DNA from: Cellulomonas sp.
GTDB taxonomy: Bacteria > Actinomycetota > Actinomycetes > Actinomycetales > Cellulomonadaceae
Length of the DNA stretch: 64,000 bases
Direction: 5' to 3'
NCBI RefSeq assembly: GCF_015234515.1
Contig: NZ_JADGMY010000028.1
Coordinates: 412,713 to 476,712 of the forward strand
Numbering within the stretch: the first letter of the stretch is position 1; each line of letters starts with the position of its first letter. The notes below the pieces were generated by a model. That model did no database searches and was not told where the DNA came from. It saw only the letters and a program-made list of their open reading frames with translations. Both the position numbers and the translations under genes were made by a program. Of this stretch, positions 20,123 to 29,993 are shown piece after piece.

Positions 20123-21004
20123 ATGGCCCGGTGCTCGTGCCCGCCCGCGGGGAGGTGGGCGGGCACGAGCACGCCGGAGGTGGACATCCTGCAGGTCACG
20201 ACGCACGAGCCCCAGGGCGTCCGCACGACCGGCCGGCCGGTGGCCTGCCGCACCCGTGTCGCCGTCACCGCCGAGGGCGACGTCGAGCTCGCGGGTGACC
20301 TCGTGAGCGCGCGGCGCCTGCCAGCCGAGCACGGCCGAGCCCGCGTCGCGCTCCTCGCGCCGCCGGCGCCGGTCGGGGGCGACCTGCGGATCGAGGTCGA
20401 CGTCGCGCCGGGTCGCGCGCTCGAGATCGTCGAGAGCACGCGCACCGGAACCCACGACGTGAACGGCCCCCGGACCACGTGGCTCGCCCACGTCCGCCTC
20501 GGGCAGGACGCCGTCCTGATCTGGCCGAGCCTGCCGGTCGTGGTCGGCGACGGGGCCGACGTCCTGCGGCTCACGCACGTGGAGCTGGCGCAGGGTGCCC
20601 GCGTGGTCCTGCGCGAGACCCTCGTCCTGGGACGCACGGGCGAGGCGGGCGGGCGCGTGCGCACGACGGTGCGGGCGCGGCTGGCTGACCGGCCGCTGCT
20701 CTCGGAGACGTTCGTCGCCGAGCCGGCACCACCGATGATCGGCGAGCTCGACGCCGTGCTCGACGCGGTCAGCCTCATCCGCGACCCGCAGGACGCCATG
20801 GCGGCCGCCCACCGCGACCGACAGCCGCCCGTGCAGGAGCAGCGCCTCGACACGCTGCTCGTCCTGGGCGCACGCCTCCACCACCCGGACGCGCTGCAGC
20901 TGGAGCGCGAGGGCACCATGCTGCGCGGCCCGGAGGCGCGCGCTCACGACGGCGACCTGGCCGGGCTGATCGCCCCGTACGCGTCGTTCGTCCTGCCCGG
21001 CTGA
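20123..21004 (+). CDS. Second UreD-like protein
   Basis: QGARVVLRETLVLGRTGEAGGRVRTTVRARLADRPLLSETF parallels the upstream UreD; alternative GTG start near 20178 possible. Confidence 0.82.
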   Translation: MARCSCPPAGRWAGTSTPEVDILQVTTHEPQGVRTTGRPVACRTRVAVTAEGDVELAGDLVSARRLPAEHGRARVALLAPPAPVGGDLRIEVDVAPGRALEIVESTRTGTHDVNGPRTTWLAHVRLGQDAVLIWPSLPVVVGDGADVLRLTHVELAQGARVVLRETLVLGRTGEAGGRVRTTVRARLADRPLLSETFVAEPAPPMIGELDAVLDAVSLIRDPQDAMAAAHRDRQPPVQEQRLDTLLVLGARLHHPDALQLEREGTMLRGPEARAHDGDLAGLIAPYASFVLPG

Positions 21005-21094
21005 CCGCGGACCGACCACCGGCCGTCGCGACCAGGCCACCTCCTCCCGAGTGGCCGCAGCGTCCGCCCACGAGGCAGGACTACCCTGCATGAC

Positions 21095-22324
21095 ATGCTG
21101 CTGCGCCCCCTCGACCAGTCCGCCAAGCTCAAGGACGTCCTCTACGAGATCCGGGGCAAGGCACTCGACGAGGCAGCACGCATGGAGGCCGAGGGCCGCC
21201 GCGTGCTCAAGCTCAACACCGGCAACCCTGCGGCGTTCGGGTTCGACGCGCCGCACCAGATCGTCGCCGACGTCATCGCCGCGGTCCCCCACGCGCACGG
21301 GTACACCGAGTCGCGCGGCATCCTGTCGGCACGCCGCGCCATCGTCACGCGGTACGAGACCGTCGAGGGCTTCCCCACGTTCGACGTCGACGACGTGTAC
21401 CTGGGCAACGGCGTCTCGGAGCTCATCACCATGACGCTCCAGGCGCTGCTCGACGAGGGCGACGAGGTCCTCATCCCGTCGCCGGACTACCCGCTGTGGA
21501 CGGCCATGACGAGCCTGTCCGACGGCAAGCCCGTGCACTACCGGTGCGACGAGACGAACGGCTGGGAGCCGGACGTCGAGCACATCCGCGAGCAGATCAC
21601 GCCGCGCACCAAGGCGATCGTGGTCATCAACCCCAACAACCCGACCGGCGCGGTGTACCGCCGCGAGGTGCTCGAGCAGATCGCCGACATCGCGCGCGAG
21701 CACAGCCTGCTCCTGCTGGCGGACGAGATCTACGACCGCATCCTCTACGACGACGCGCAGCACATCCCGATGGCGAGCGTCGCGCCCGACCTGCTGTGCC
21801 TGACCTTCAACGGGCTGTCGAAGACGTACCGGGTCGCCGGCTACCGCTCCGGGTGGGTCGTCGTCACCGGGCCGCAGAGCCACGCCAAGGGCTTCCTCGA
21901 GGGCATGACCCTGCTCGCGTCGACGCGGCTGTGCCCCAACGTCCCGGCGCAGTACGCCATCCAGGCGGCCCTGGGCGGCGTGCAGTCGATCAACGGCCTC
22001 GTCGCACCGGGCGGCCGGCTGCACGAGCAGCGGCAGGTCGCGTGGGAGGGCGTCAACGCCATCCCGGGCGTCTCGTGCACCAAGCCGGACGGCGCGCTCT
22101 ACCTCTTCCCGCGCCTCGACCCCGAGGTGTTCGGCATCGTCGACGACGCCCAGCTCGTCTACGACCTGCTCGTCAGCGAGCAGATCCTCCTCGTGCAGGG
22201 CACCGGGTTCAACTGGCCCACGCCCGACCACCTGCGCATCGTCACGCTGCCCGAGGCGCGCGTGCTCGCCGAGGCGGTCGAGCGCATGGGCAACTTCCTG
22301 TCCTCGTACCGGCAGACCCGCTGA
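21095..22324 (+). CDS. PLP-dependent aminotransferase (AlaA-like)
   Basis: LKLNTGNPAAFGFDAP, INPNNPTGAVY, NGLSKTYRVAGYRSGW. Confidence 0.9.
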   Translation: MLLRPLDQSAKLKDVLYEIRGKALDEAARMEAEGRRVLKLNTGNPAAFGFDAPHQIVADVIAAVPHAHGYTESRGILSARRAIVTRYETVEGFPTFDVDDVYLGNGVSELITMTLQALLDEGDEVLIPSPDYPLWTAMTSLSDGKPVHYRCDETNGWEPDVEHIREQITPRTKAIVVINPNNPTGAVYRREVLEQIADIAREHSLLLLADEIYDRILYDDAQHIPMASVAPDLLCLTFNGLSKTYRVAGYRSGWVVVTGPQSHAKGFLEGMTLLASTRLCPNVPAQYAIQAALGGVQSINGLVAPGGRLHEQRQVAWEGVNAIPGVSCTKPDGALYLFPRLDPEVFGIVDDAQLVYDLLVSEQILLVQGTGFNWPTPDHLRIVTLPEARVLAEAVERMGNFLSSYRQTR

Positions 22325-22326
22325 CC

Positions 22327-22366
22327 CGTCGGCGGGCGGCCCGGGCCTCCCGGTCGCCCGCCGACG
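22327..22366. terminator. Convergent-gene hairpin
   Basis: Perfect 12-bp stem CGTCGGCGGGCG / CGCCCGCCGACG. Confidence 0.7.
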
Positions 22367-22369
22367 CGC

Positions 22370-22855
22370 TCACAGCACGAGCAGCGAGAAGCCGCCGGAC
22401 CCGTACCCCGGGACCTCGACGACGAGGTCGGTGCGCCGCACGTAGGCACGCACCCACGGCGCGGCGTCGGCGGGCAGCGCCTCGCGCGGCTGGTACACCG
22501 CGTCGAGCCGCAGGTGCGGCGCACCCTCGACGTTGAGCAGCGAGGCGAGGACGTTGAGCACCTCGGCCGCGTTCTCGTCGAGCGGCGCCTCGAGCACCTG
22601 GCTCACCGCGCAGTCCTGCGCGAGGCGGGCCGGCACGAGGCCGAGCGCCGCCCCGAGGTGTGCCGCCGCGGCGACGTCCAGCAGGCACATCGCCTTGAGG
22701 CGCAGCAGCCCGTCGACGTAGAGGCCGACCATGGCGCCCCCCTCGGACGACGGGTCGACCATCGGGGCGCCGGTGCGGACGTCGACCTCCCGCCCCACGA
22801 GGCCGCAGAGCAGCTCCCGCACGTGCTTCGCGGTGGGCAGGGGCGTCTCGGTCAT
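22370..22855 (-). CDS. Chemotaxis-cluster protein, possibly CheC/CheX-related
   Basis: Intact ORF overlapping cheY; DENAAEVLNVLASLLN faintly resembles CheC/CheX signatures. Confidence 0.5.
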   Translation of the reverse strand: MTETPLPTAKHVRELLCGLVGREVDVRTGAPMVDPSSEGGAMVGLYVDGLLRLKAMCLLDVAAAAHLGAALGLVPARLAQDCAVSQVLEAPLDENAAEVLNVLASLLNVEGAPHLRLDAVYQPREALPADAAPWVRAYVRRTDLVVEVPGYGSGGFSLLVL

Positions 22856-23214
22856 GCGAGCACCGGCTCGATGACGGACCGGAACTGCTCGGCCGTGAAC
22901 GGCTTGGAGACGAGGAACAGGGCCCCCTCACGCCCGGCGAGCTCGCGCATCTCCGGCGACCCCTCCGAGGTGACGAAGCCCAGCGGGGTCTCGTACCCCT
23001 CGGCGCGCAGCCGGCGCAGCAGGTCGATGCCCGTCATCTCGGGCATGTTCCAGTCCGAGAGGATGACGTCCGGCTCCTCGGCACGCACGGCCTCGAGCGC
23101 CTGCGCACCGTCGCCGGCCTCCCGGACCTCCCAGTCGTAGCCCGCCTGCCGGAGCGTACGGACGACGATCTGGCGCATGACGCGGCTGTCGTCCACGACC
23201 AGGACGCGGATCAT
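22852..23214 (-). CDS. cheY: CheY-like response regulator
   Basis: MIRVLVVDDSRVMRQIVVRTLRQAG...ILSDWNMPEMTGIDLL. Confidence 0.92.
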   Translation of the reverse strand: MIRVLVVDDSRVMRQIVVRTLRQAGYDWEVREAGDGAQALEAVRAEEPDVILSDWNMPEMTGIDLLRRLRAEGYETPLGFVTSEGSPEMRELAGREGALFLVSKPFTAEQFRSVIEPVLA

Positions 23215-23245
23215 CGGTGTCCTCCTCGGTTGCGGGGGTGCGCCG

Positions 23246-23698
23246 TCACGCGGCACCCCTGACGGTGAGCACGAGCGCGCGCCCGCGCCAGTCCAGCGTG
23301 ACCCGCGTGAGGACGACCGTGGCGTCCTCGCACGGCTCGTGGTCGGCGACCTCGGGCAGCCCGAGGGTGCCGTGCGCCGGCAGCAGCGACTTGACGTTGC
23401 CCCCGACGACGTTGGCGACCTCCCCGAACGCGTCGCGCAGGTCCTCGTCACCGACCGCCTCGTCCGGCCCGAGCGCGAGCAGCGCCCGGGCGAGCGCGTC
23501 GGCGGTCGTGCGCTCGGTCGTCACCGAGGCCCGGCCGACCCACCCGCCGTGCAGGTCGACCCACGCGACGACGGGCCGCGCCCAGTCCGGGGCGGGGCCG
23601 TCCCAGGGGCGGACCGTGCCCGGCTCGCCGTCGACCATCGCGGCGAACAGGTCCTGGGCGATCGTGTAGACGTCGCCGTCGGCGAGGGTCTGGCTCAT
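23246..23698 (-). CDS. cheX: CheX-like chemotaxis protein
   Basis: DAFGEVANVVGGNVKSLLP CheC/CheX signature. Confidence 0.75.
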   Translation of the reverse strand: MSQTLADGDVYTIAQDLFAAMVDGEPGTVRPWDGPAPDWARPVVAWVDLHGGWVGRASVTTERTTADALARALLALGPDEAVGDEDLRDAFGEVANVVGGNVKSLLPAHGTLGLPEVADHEPCEDATVVLTRVTLDWRGRALVLTVRGAA

Positions 23699-24078
23699 GC
23701 GTGCACCCCCTGGGGGACGAGGCCGAGCAGCACGAGCTTCTCGCGCACCGCCTCGGCCGAGAACGGCTTGATGAGGTACTCGTGCGCCCCGGCGGCCAGC
23801 GCCCGCACGATCTGGGAGTGCTCGCTCTCGGTCGTCACCATCATGAGCGTCATGGACCTCCACTCGGGGCGGGCCCGGACCTGGGAGACGAACGTCAGCC
23901 CGTCCATGACGGGCATGTTCCAGTCGATGCACGCGAGCTCCGGCAGCGGCCCCTCCGCGAGCCGCTCGAGCGCGTCCTGGCCGTGCTCGGCCTCGACGGT
24001 CTCGAACCCCAGCCCTTCGAGGATGCGGCAGACGATCCGGCGCATCGCGCGGGAGTCGTCGATGACGAGCGCTCTCAC
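23695..24078 (-). CDS. CheY-like response regulator (second copy)
   Basis: VRALVIDDSRAMRRIVCRIL...CIDWNMPVMDGLTFV; GTG start. Confidence 0.9.
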   Translation of the reverse strand: MRALVIDDSRAMRRIVCRILEGLGFETVEAEHGQDALERLAEGPLPELACIDWNMPVMDGLTFVSQVRARPEWRSMTLMMVTTESEHSQIVRALAAGAHEYLIKPFSAEAVREKLVLLGLVPQGVHA

Positions 24079-24998
24079 AGTGGCCCAGCTCCTCGCGGTG
24101 TCGGCAGGCCGGTCGCGGTGGCGACCGGTACGGCAGGGACGTGGACGCCGGGAGCCCAGAGGGCGGCGACCGGCGTGACGGCGTGCGCCGGCACGGGCAC
24201 GGCGCGGAAGATCGTGGCCGCGCCGGCCGCGACCCGCTCGAAGCCCTCGTGGACCCCGAGGGTCGTCTCGGCGGACCCGAGCACGAGCCACCCGCCGGGC
24301 TGCAACGAGCGCAGCACCTGGTCGAGCACCCGCACCCGGGTCGCCAGGTCGAAGTAGATGAGCACGTTGCGCAGGAACACGACGTCGAACGTCCGCCACG
24401 CCGGGGGCGCCCCGAGCAGGTTGTGGTGCGCGAACCGCACCCGCGAGCGCAGCGCGTCGGACACCTGCCACCCGCTGCCGCTGCGCCGGAAGTGACGCAC
24501 GAGCGCGGCCGCCGGCATGCCGCGGTTCATCTCGAGCGAGGTGTAGTGCCCCTCCCTGCCGCGCTCGAGCGCGCGGGGGGACAGGTCGGTCGCGAGGACG
24601 TCGCAGTCCCCCGCGGCCAGGTCGGCGAGGGTCATGGCGATCGAGTAGGGCTCCTGGCCGGTCGCGCACGCGGCCGACCAGATGCGCAGCGGCCCGGAGG
24701 GCCGGGTCGCGCGCACCTGCGGCACGACGTGCTCGCGCAGCGCGTCGAACGGCGCGACGTCACGGAACCACGACGTCTCGTTCGTCGTCATCGCCTCGAC
24801 GACCTCCTCGACGGTCGCCGGCGTCGGGTGGGCGCGCAGCCGCGCGACGAACGTGTCGACGTCCGTGGCGCCGCACTCCCGCGCGGGCTGCGCGAGCCGG
24901 CTCTCGACGAGGTACTCCTTGCCGGGCTCGAGGTGGATCCCGGCGCGCTCGTGGACGAGCTGCGCGACGTACGCGAACGTGGCCTGCGAGATCGTCAT
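24075..24998 (-). CDS. cheR: Chemotaxis methyltransferase CheR
   Basis: TNETSWFRD, IWSAACATGQEPYSIAMTL, VFLRNVLIYFD. Confidence 0.93.
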   Translation of the reverse strand: MTISQATFAYVAQLVHERAGIHLEPGKEYLVESRLAQPARECGATDVDTFVARLRAHPTPATVEEVVEAMTTNETSWFRDVAPFDALREHVVPQVRATRPSGPLRIWSAACATGQEPYSIAMTLADLAAGDCDVLATDLSPRALERGREGHYTSLEMNRGMPAAALVRHFRRSGSGWQVSDALRSRVRFAHHNLLGAPPAWRTFDVVFLRNVLIYFDLATRVRVLDQVLRSLQPGGWLVLGSAETTLGVHEGFERVAAGAATIFRAVPVPAHAVTPVAALWAPGVHVPAVPVATATGLPTPRGAGPL

Positions 24999-26080
24999 CG
25001 GGCTCCCCCCGTGCGGGTCTGGACGGCCCGGGCGACGGCCGGTGCGAGGTCGTCGAGCGGCAGGACGTGGTGGGCGTACCCGGCGGCGACGACCGCGCCG
25101 GGCATGCCCCACACGACGCTCGTGGCGCGGTCCTGGGCCAGGACGGTGCCGCCCGCGGCGACGACCCTGCCGGCCCCCGTGCGCCCGTCCGCGCCCATGC
25201 CGGTGAGCACGACGGCGAGCGTCCGCCCGCCGACGGCGTCGACCGCCGACCCGAGCAGGACGTCGACCGCCGGGCGGCAGAAGTTCACCGGCGGCCCGTC
25301 GGTGAGCCGCGCCACGAGGCCGCCGGCGACCCGGCGCACCTCGAGGTGGCGGTCGCCGGGGGCGATGTGCACGCGACCGGGCCGCAGCACCTCCTCGTCC
25401 GCCACCTCGACGACCGACCACGGCCCGACGCGGTCGAGCCGGCCCGCGAGCTGCCGGGTGAACACCGGCGGCATGTGCTGGACGACCGCCACCGGCACGT
25501 CGAGCAGCGGGAGCCCCTCGAGCAGCCGGGTGAGGGCAGCCGGGCCACCGGTCGAGGCGCCGACGAGGACGAGCTCGACGCCGTGCGGCGCAGGCGGCCG
25601 GGGCGGGGCGGGGACCGCAGGCGCCGCCGGTGCGCGCGCCGGCGCGGGTGCGGCGCGCCCGCCGAGCGCCAGCACGCGCGGCACGAGCTGCGCGGCCACC
25701 TCGTCGACGGACTGCGCCACCGTGCCGGTGCCCGTCGGCTTCGCGACGTAGTCGGTGGCACCGGCGGCCAGCGCGTCGAGCGTCGAGCGCGCGCCACGCT
25801 CGGTGAGCGTCGAGAACATGATGATCGGCTGCCGGTGCCCGGCGGCCCGCAGCGCGCGGACCGCCTCGATGCCGTCCATCTCCGGCATCTCGACGTCCAT
25901 CGTGACGACGTCGGGCGCCAGCTGCTCGACCTTCTGCACCGCGATGCGGCCGTTGGCGGCCACACCCACGACCTCGATCGAGGGTTCGCGCGACAGCGCC
26001 GCGTGCACGAGCCGCCGCACGACGACCGAGTCGTCGACGACGAGCACCCGCGTCGTGGGCACCGCCCCTCCCGCGACCAT
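24995..26080 (-). CDS. cheB: Chemotaxis methylesterase CheB
   Basis: Receiver domain plus VGASTGGPAAL, VQHMPPVFT, LTGMGADG. Confidence 0.93.
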   Translation of the reverse strand: MVAGGAVPTTRVLVVDDSVVVRRLVHAALSREPSIEVVGVAANGRIAVQKVEQLAPDVVTMDVEMPEMDGIEAVRALRAAGHRQPIIMFSTLTERGARSTLDALAAGATDYVAKPTGTGTVAQSVDEVAAQLVPRVLALGGRAAPAPARAPAAPAVPAPPRPPAPHGVELVLVGASTGGPAALTRLLEGLPLLDVPVAVVQHMPPVFTRQLAGRLDRVGPWSVVEVADEEVLRPGRVHIAPGDRHLEVRRVAGGLVARLTDGPPVNFCRPAVDVLLGSAVDAVGGRTLAVVLTGMGADGRTGAGRVVAAGGTVLAQDRATSVVWGMPGAVVAAGYAHHVLPLDDLAPAVARAVQTRTGGAR

Positions 26081-27768
26081 CAGTAGATGAAGGCCGCGAC
26101 GCGTCCGCGCAGCTCCTCGGAGAGGCGCGCGAGCTCGGTGACGGAGTCGTTCATCTGCGCGACGACCTGCGAGGACGTCTGGGCCGAGGTCGCGACGCCG
26201 GTGATGTTCGAGGCGATCTCGCCGGCGCCCATCGCTGCCTCCGTGACGCCGCGGCTCATCTCGTTGGTCGTCGCGGTCTGCTCCTCGACGGCCGAGGCGA
26301 TCGTCATCTGGTAGTCGTTGATGCGCGCGATGATCGCCGAGATCTCGCCGATCGCCGCGACGGCGCCGTCGGTGTCCGACTGGATCGCCTCGACGCGGCG
26401 GGCGATGTCCTCGGTGGCCTTCGCCGTCTCCTGCGCGAGCTCCTTGACCTCCCCGGCCACGACCGCGAAGCCCTTGCCCGCCTCGCCGGCGCGCGCGGCC
26501 TCGATCGTCGCGTTGAGCGCCAGCAGGTTCGTCTGCTCGGCGATCGTCGTGATGACCTTGACGACCTCGCCGATCTCCCGCGAGCTCACGCCGAGCTTGG
26601 CGACGGTGTCGTTCGTCTGCACCGCGACGGCCGTCGCCTGGTCGGCCACGCGTGCGGCCTCCTGCGCGTTCTGCGCGATCTCCCGGATGCTCGCGCCCAT
26701 CTGCTCGGCGCCCGCGGCCACCGCCTGCACGTTGCGCGAGACCTGCTCCGCGGCAGCCGCGACGACGCCGGCCTGCACGCTCGTCTCCTCGGCCCCGGAG
26801 GCGACCTGCGCACCCGCGGCCGACATCTCCTCGGAAGCCTCCGCGACCTGCGTGGACGCGAGCGCCACGCCGGACATCGCCTCGCGCAGGGCCAGCTGGG
26901 CGACGGTGAGCCCGTCGGCCACCCGGCCGAGCTCGTCCCGGCTGCGGACGTCCACCACGGCGGTGAGGTCCCGCTCGGCGAGACGCGCGACGGCCGCGGT
27001 GACCGCCGCGGTCGAGCGTGCGATGCCACCGGCGACGATCCACCCGATGGCGGCGGACACCGCCGCACCCACCGCCAGCACGACGACGAGCACGGTGCTC
27101 GTGCGGTCGGCGTCCGCGTCCGCGTCCGCGGCGCTCGCGGCGGCCGCCTCCTGGGCGCTGTGCGACAGGCCGGCCAGCTGCTCGATGATCGACTCCGCGA
27201 GCGGGCCCACCTGGTCGTCCCTCAGGGCCTGGACCTCCTCCATCCGGCCCTGGTCGCCGAGTGCCTCGACCTCGGCGACGAGCCCGAGGTAGGTCTCGAC
27301 GTCGGCGTCGAGCGCGTCGACGAGCGCGAGGATGTCGGCGTCGGGCTCGGTCGCACGGAAGTCGACGATCCCCTCGGTGAGCAGCTCGCCGATCTCGTCC
27401 TGCTGCTCGGTGTACCTGGCCTTGAGGGCGTCGGTCGCCGCGTGGAGGTTGTTGACCGTGGCGAGGCGGTAGTCGGTGAAGAGGAAGCGCAGCTCCTCCG
27501 CCTTGGCGGCGCCGAGGGTGTGCTGGGAGTACAGCGTCTGGGTGGTGCTCGCGCTCGTGGCGAGCGCGTTGATGCCGAGCAGGCCGCCGACGAGCCCGCC
27601 GAGAACGGCGACGCAGACCGCCGCGGCCACCTTGAGCCGGACGGACACCCCGCGCCGGGAGCGCGGCCCCGCGGACGGCGTCGAGGCGGGTGCACCGGCG
27701 CCGCGGGGCGTCGGCCGGGCGGCGGGCGCCTCGGGTGCTGCAGGGGTCGGGGTGAGTGTCTGCGACAT
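26080..27768 (-). CDS. Methyl-accepting chemotaxis protein
   Basis: Conserved MCP hairpin ([34 protein letters not shown]); HAMP and 4-helix sensor; alternative start 27780. Confidence 0.92.
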   Translation of the reverse strand: MSQTLTPTPAAPEAPAARPTPRGAGAPASTPSAGPRSRRGVSVRLKVAAAVCVAVLGGLVGGLLGINALATSASTTQTLYSQHTLGAAKAEELRFLFTDYRLATVNNLHAATDALKARYTEQQDEIGELLTEGIVDFRATEPDADILALVDALDADVETYLGLVAEVEALGDQGRMEEVQALRDDQVGPLAESIIEQLAGLSHSAQEAAAASAADADADADRTSTVLVVVLAVGAAVSAAIGWIVAGGIARSTAAVTAAVARLAERDLTAVVDVRSRDELGRVADGLTVAQLALREAMSGVALASTQVAEASEEMSAAGAQVASGAEETSVQAGVVAAAAEQVSRNVQAVAAGAEQMGASIREIAQNAQEAARVADQATAVAVQTNDTVAKLGVSSREIGEVVKVITTIAEQTNLLALNATIEAARAGEAGKGFAVVAGEVKELAQETAKATEDIARRVEAIQSDTDGAVAAIGEISAIIARINDYQMTIASAVEEQTATTNEMSRGVTEAAMGAGEIASNITGVATSAQTSSQVVAQMNDSVTELARLSEELRGRVAAFIY

Positions 27769-27873
27769 GTCGCTCTCCATGGGGGTTGGGGTGGCGGGCC
27801 TCGGACCGTCGGTGTGGGGTACCTCGCCGTCGGGGGAGTGCCGGGGTCGGACGTGCCGAACGTCGTCGTCGGG

Positions 27874-29583
27874 TCAGAACACGAACGTGCTCGCACGTGC
27901 GCGCAGGTCCTCGGACATCCGGGCCAGGTCGGCGACGGACGTGCTCATCTGCGCGACCACCTCGGACGAGGAGTGCGCGGAGGCGGCGACGCCGCCGATG
28001 TTCGCCGCGATCTCGCCCGAGCCGGTGGCCGCCTCGGTGACGCTGCGCGACATCTCGTTCGTCGTGGCGGTCTGCTCCTCGACCGCGGACGCGATGCTCG
28101 TCTGGAAGTCGTTGATCCGGGCGATGGTGCCGCTGATCCGGCCGATCGAGTCGACCGCACCGGAGGTGTCGGTCTGGATGGCCTCGACGCGGCGCGCGAT
28201 GTCCTCGGTGGCCTTCGCGGTCTGCTGCGCGAGCTCCTTGACCTCGCTGGCGACGACGGCGAAGCCCTTGCCCGCCTCCCCGGCGCGCGCGGCCTCGATG
28301 GTCGCGTTGAGGGCGAGCAGGTTGGTCTGCTCGGCGATCTGCGTGATGAGCTTGACGACGTTGCCGATCTCCGCGCTGGAGGACCCCAGGCGCTGCACCG
28401 TGTCGTTCGCGCCCGCCGCCTCGCTGGTGGCCTCCTCGGCCACCCTCGCGGCCGCGGCCGCGTTCTGCGCGATCTCGCGGATGGACGAACCCATCTGCTC
28501 GGTGCCCGCGGCCACCGCCTGCACGTTGCGGCTCACCTGCTCGGCGGCGGCCGCGACCGTGCCGGCCTGCGCGCTCGTCGCCTCCGAGCCGGACGCGACC
28601 TGGTCGGAGGCCGCGGCGAGCTCCTCGGCGGCGGCCGCGACCGAGCCGGACGCCTCGACGACCCCGGCGAGGGTGGCACGCACGGACTCCTGGGCGGCCG
28701 CGAGCTGGACGGCCATGCGCCCGACCTCGTCCCGGTGGTCGACGTGCGGGACGCGCGTGAAGTCGCCGGCGGCCATCGCCTGGACCGACCGCTGCACCTC
28801 GAGCACCGAGGCGCGCACCGTGCGGGCCATGAGCACGGCGACGACGACCGCGCAGAGCAGGACGAGCCCGGTGACGGCGGACAGGTAGCGCCCGGCCTCG
28901 GCGGCCTCGGCGTCGGCGTCGGCCGCCGCCTGCTCCATCCGCGCGGTGATCTCGTCTCCGAACGCGTCGAGGTGCACGAGGTACGCCTCGATCATCGGGC
29001 CGCTCACCCCGCTCTCGACGTCCTGGAAGGCGGCGCGGTCGTCCGAGCGGGCGGCCGGGAGGAGCTTGAGGTCACGGACCTCGGCCCACTCCCGGTAGCC
29101 CTTCCAGAACTTCCGCCAGCTCTCGCTCTCCTCGGCGAACGGCGTGACGTTGAGGACGGCGGCGGCCGCCGACAGCTCGGCGTCGTTCGCGGCCTGCTCG
29201 TCCAGCCAGCGCTGCTGGTCGCCCACGTTGTCGGTGGCCGCGACCTGTGCGACGACGAGCCGGGCCGTCAGCTGTCCCTGGTAGACCACGGCCCGCGGCT
29301 CGGCGACGGTGGTCTGCAGCTCGGCCAGCTCGGAGGTGAGCCCGCCGACGACGCGCATCTCCGCGACGGCGTACACCGCTCCCCCGAGGCACACGGTGCC
29401 GAGCAGCGCGACGACGAGCAGGATCTTCGTCTGGATCGACCGGTCGCGGAACCGGCCCACGAGACCGCGGCGACCCGGACGCGCGGCGGTCGACCGCCCC
29501 ATCGCGTGTCCTGCCCCGTCGAGGGACGCGCGGGCGCGAGGTGCCCCGCGCGGCCGGCGGACGCGGGGCAGGACGCGGCTCAT
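27874..29583 (-). CDS. Methyl-accepting chemotaxis protein
   Basis: MCP hairpin nearly identical to the neighbouring MCP; N-terminal TM and sensor. Confidence 0.92.
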   Translation of the reverse strand: MSRVLPRVRRPRGAPRARASLDGAGHAMGRSTAARPGRRGLVGRFRDRSIQTKILLVVALLGTVCLGGAVYAVAEMRVVGGLTSELAELQTTVAEPRAVVYQGQLTARLVVAQVAATDNVGDQQRWLDEQAANDAELSAAAAVLNVTPFAEESESWRKFWKGYREWAEVRDLKLLPAARSDDRAAFQDVESGVSGPMIEAYLVHLDAFGDEITARMEQAAADADAEAAEAGRYLSAVTGLVLLCAVVVAVLMARTVRASVLEVQRSVQAMAAGDFTRVPHVDHRDEVGRMAVQLAAAQESVRATLAGVVEASGSVAAAAEELAAASDQVASGSEATSAQAGTVAAAAEQVSRNVQAVAAGTEQMGSSIREIAQNAAAAARVAEEATSEAAGANDTVQRLGSSSAEIGNVVKLITQIAEQTNLLALNATIEAARAGEAGKGFAVVASEVKELAQQTAKATEDIARRVEAIQTDTSGAVDSIGRISGTIARINDFQTSIASAVEEQTATTNEMSRSVTEAATGSGEIAANIGGVAASAHSSSEVVAQMSTSVADLARMSEDLRARASTFVF

Positions 29584-29993
29584 CCGGCGACCGCCGCGTC
29601 GACGTCGAGGACGAGCAGCAGCCGGTCCTCGAGCTTGTGGGCGCCGCGCACGAGCGCGCGCAGTGCGGGGTCGAGGGTCGCGGGCGGCTCCTCGAACGAG
29701 TCGGGGCCGGCGTCGACGACGTCGCCGACGGCGTCGACGAGCAGGCTCACCGGCTCCCCGTCCACGTGGACGACGATCATCATCGGCTCCTGCTCCCCGC
29801 GCGGCGGCAGGCCGAGCCGCGTGCGCAGGTCGAGCGCGAGGACCACCTGCCCGCGCAGGTTGACGAGGCCCGCGACGTCCGTGGGCGCCAGCGGCACCCG
29901 GGTGCGCGGACGCGCCGTGAGCGCCTCCTGGACGCGCAGCACGTCGATGCCGTAGGTGGCCTCGTCGAGCGTGAAGGTGACGTACCTGCTCAT
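29580..29993 (-). CDS. cheW: Chemotaxis coupling protein CheW
   Basis: MSRYVTFTLDEATYGIDVLRVQEAL...GLVNLRGQVVLALDLR. Confidence 0.92.
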   Translation of the reverse strand: MSRYVTFTLDEATYGIDVLRVQEALTARPRTRVPLAPTDVAGLVNLRGQVVLALDLRTRLGLPPRGEQEPMMIVVHVDGEPVSLLVDAVGDVVDAGPDSFEEPPATLDPALRALVRGAHKLEDRLLLVLDVDAAVAG

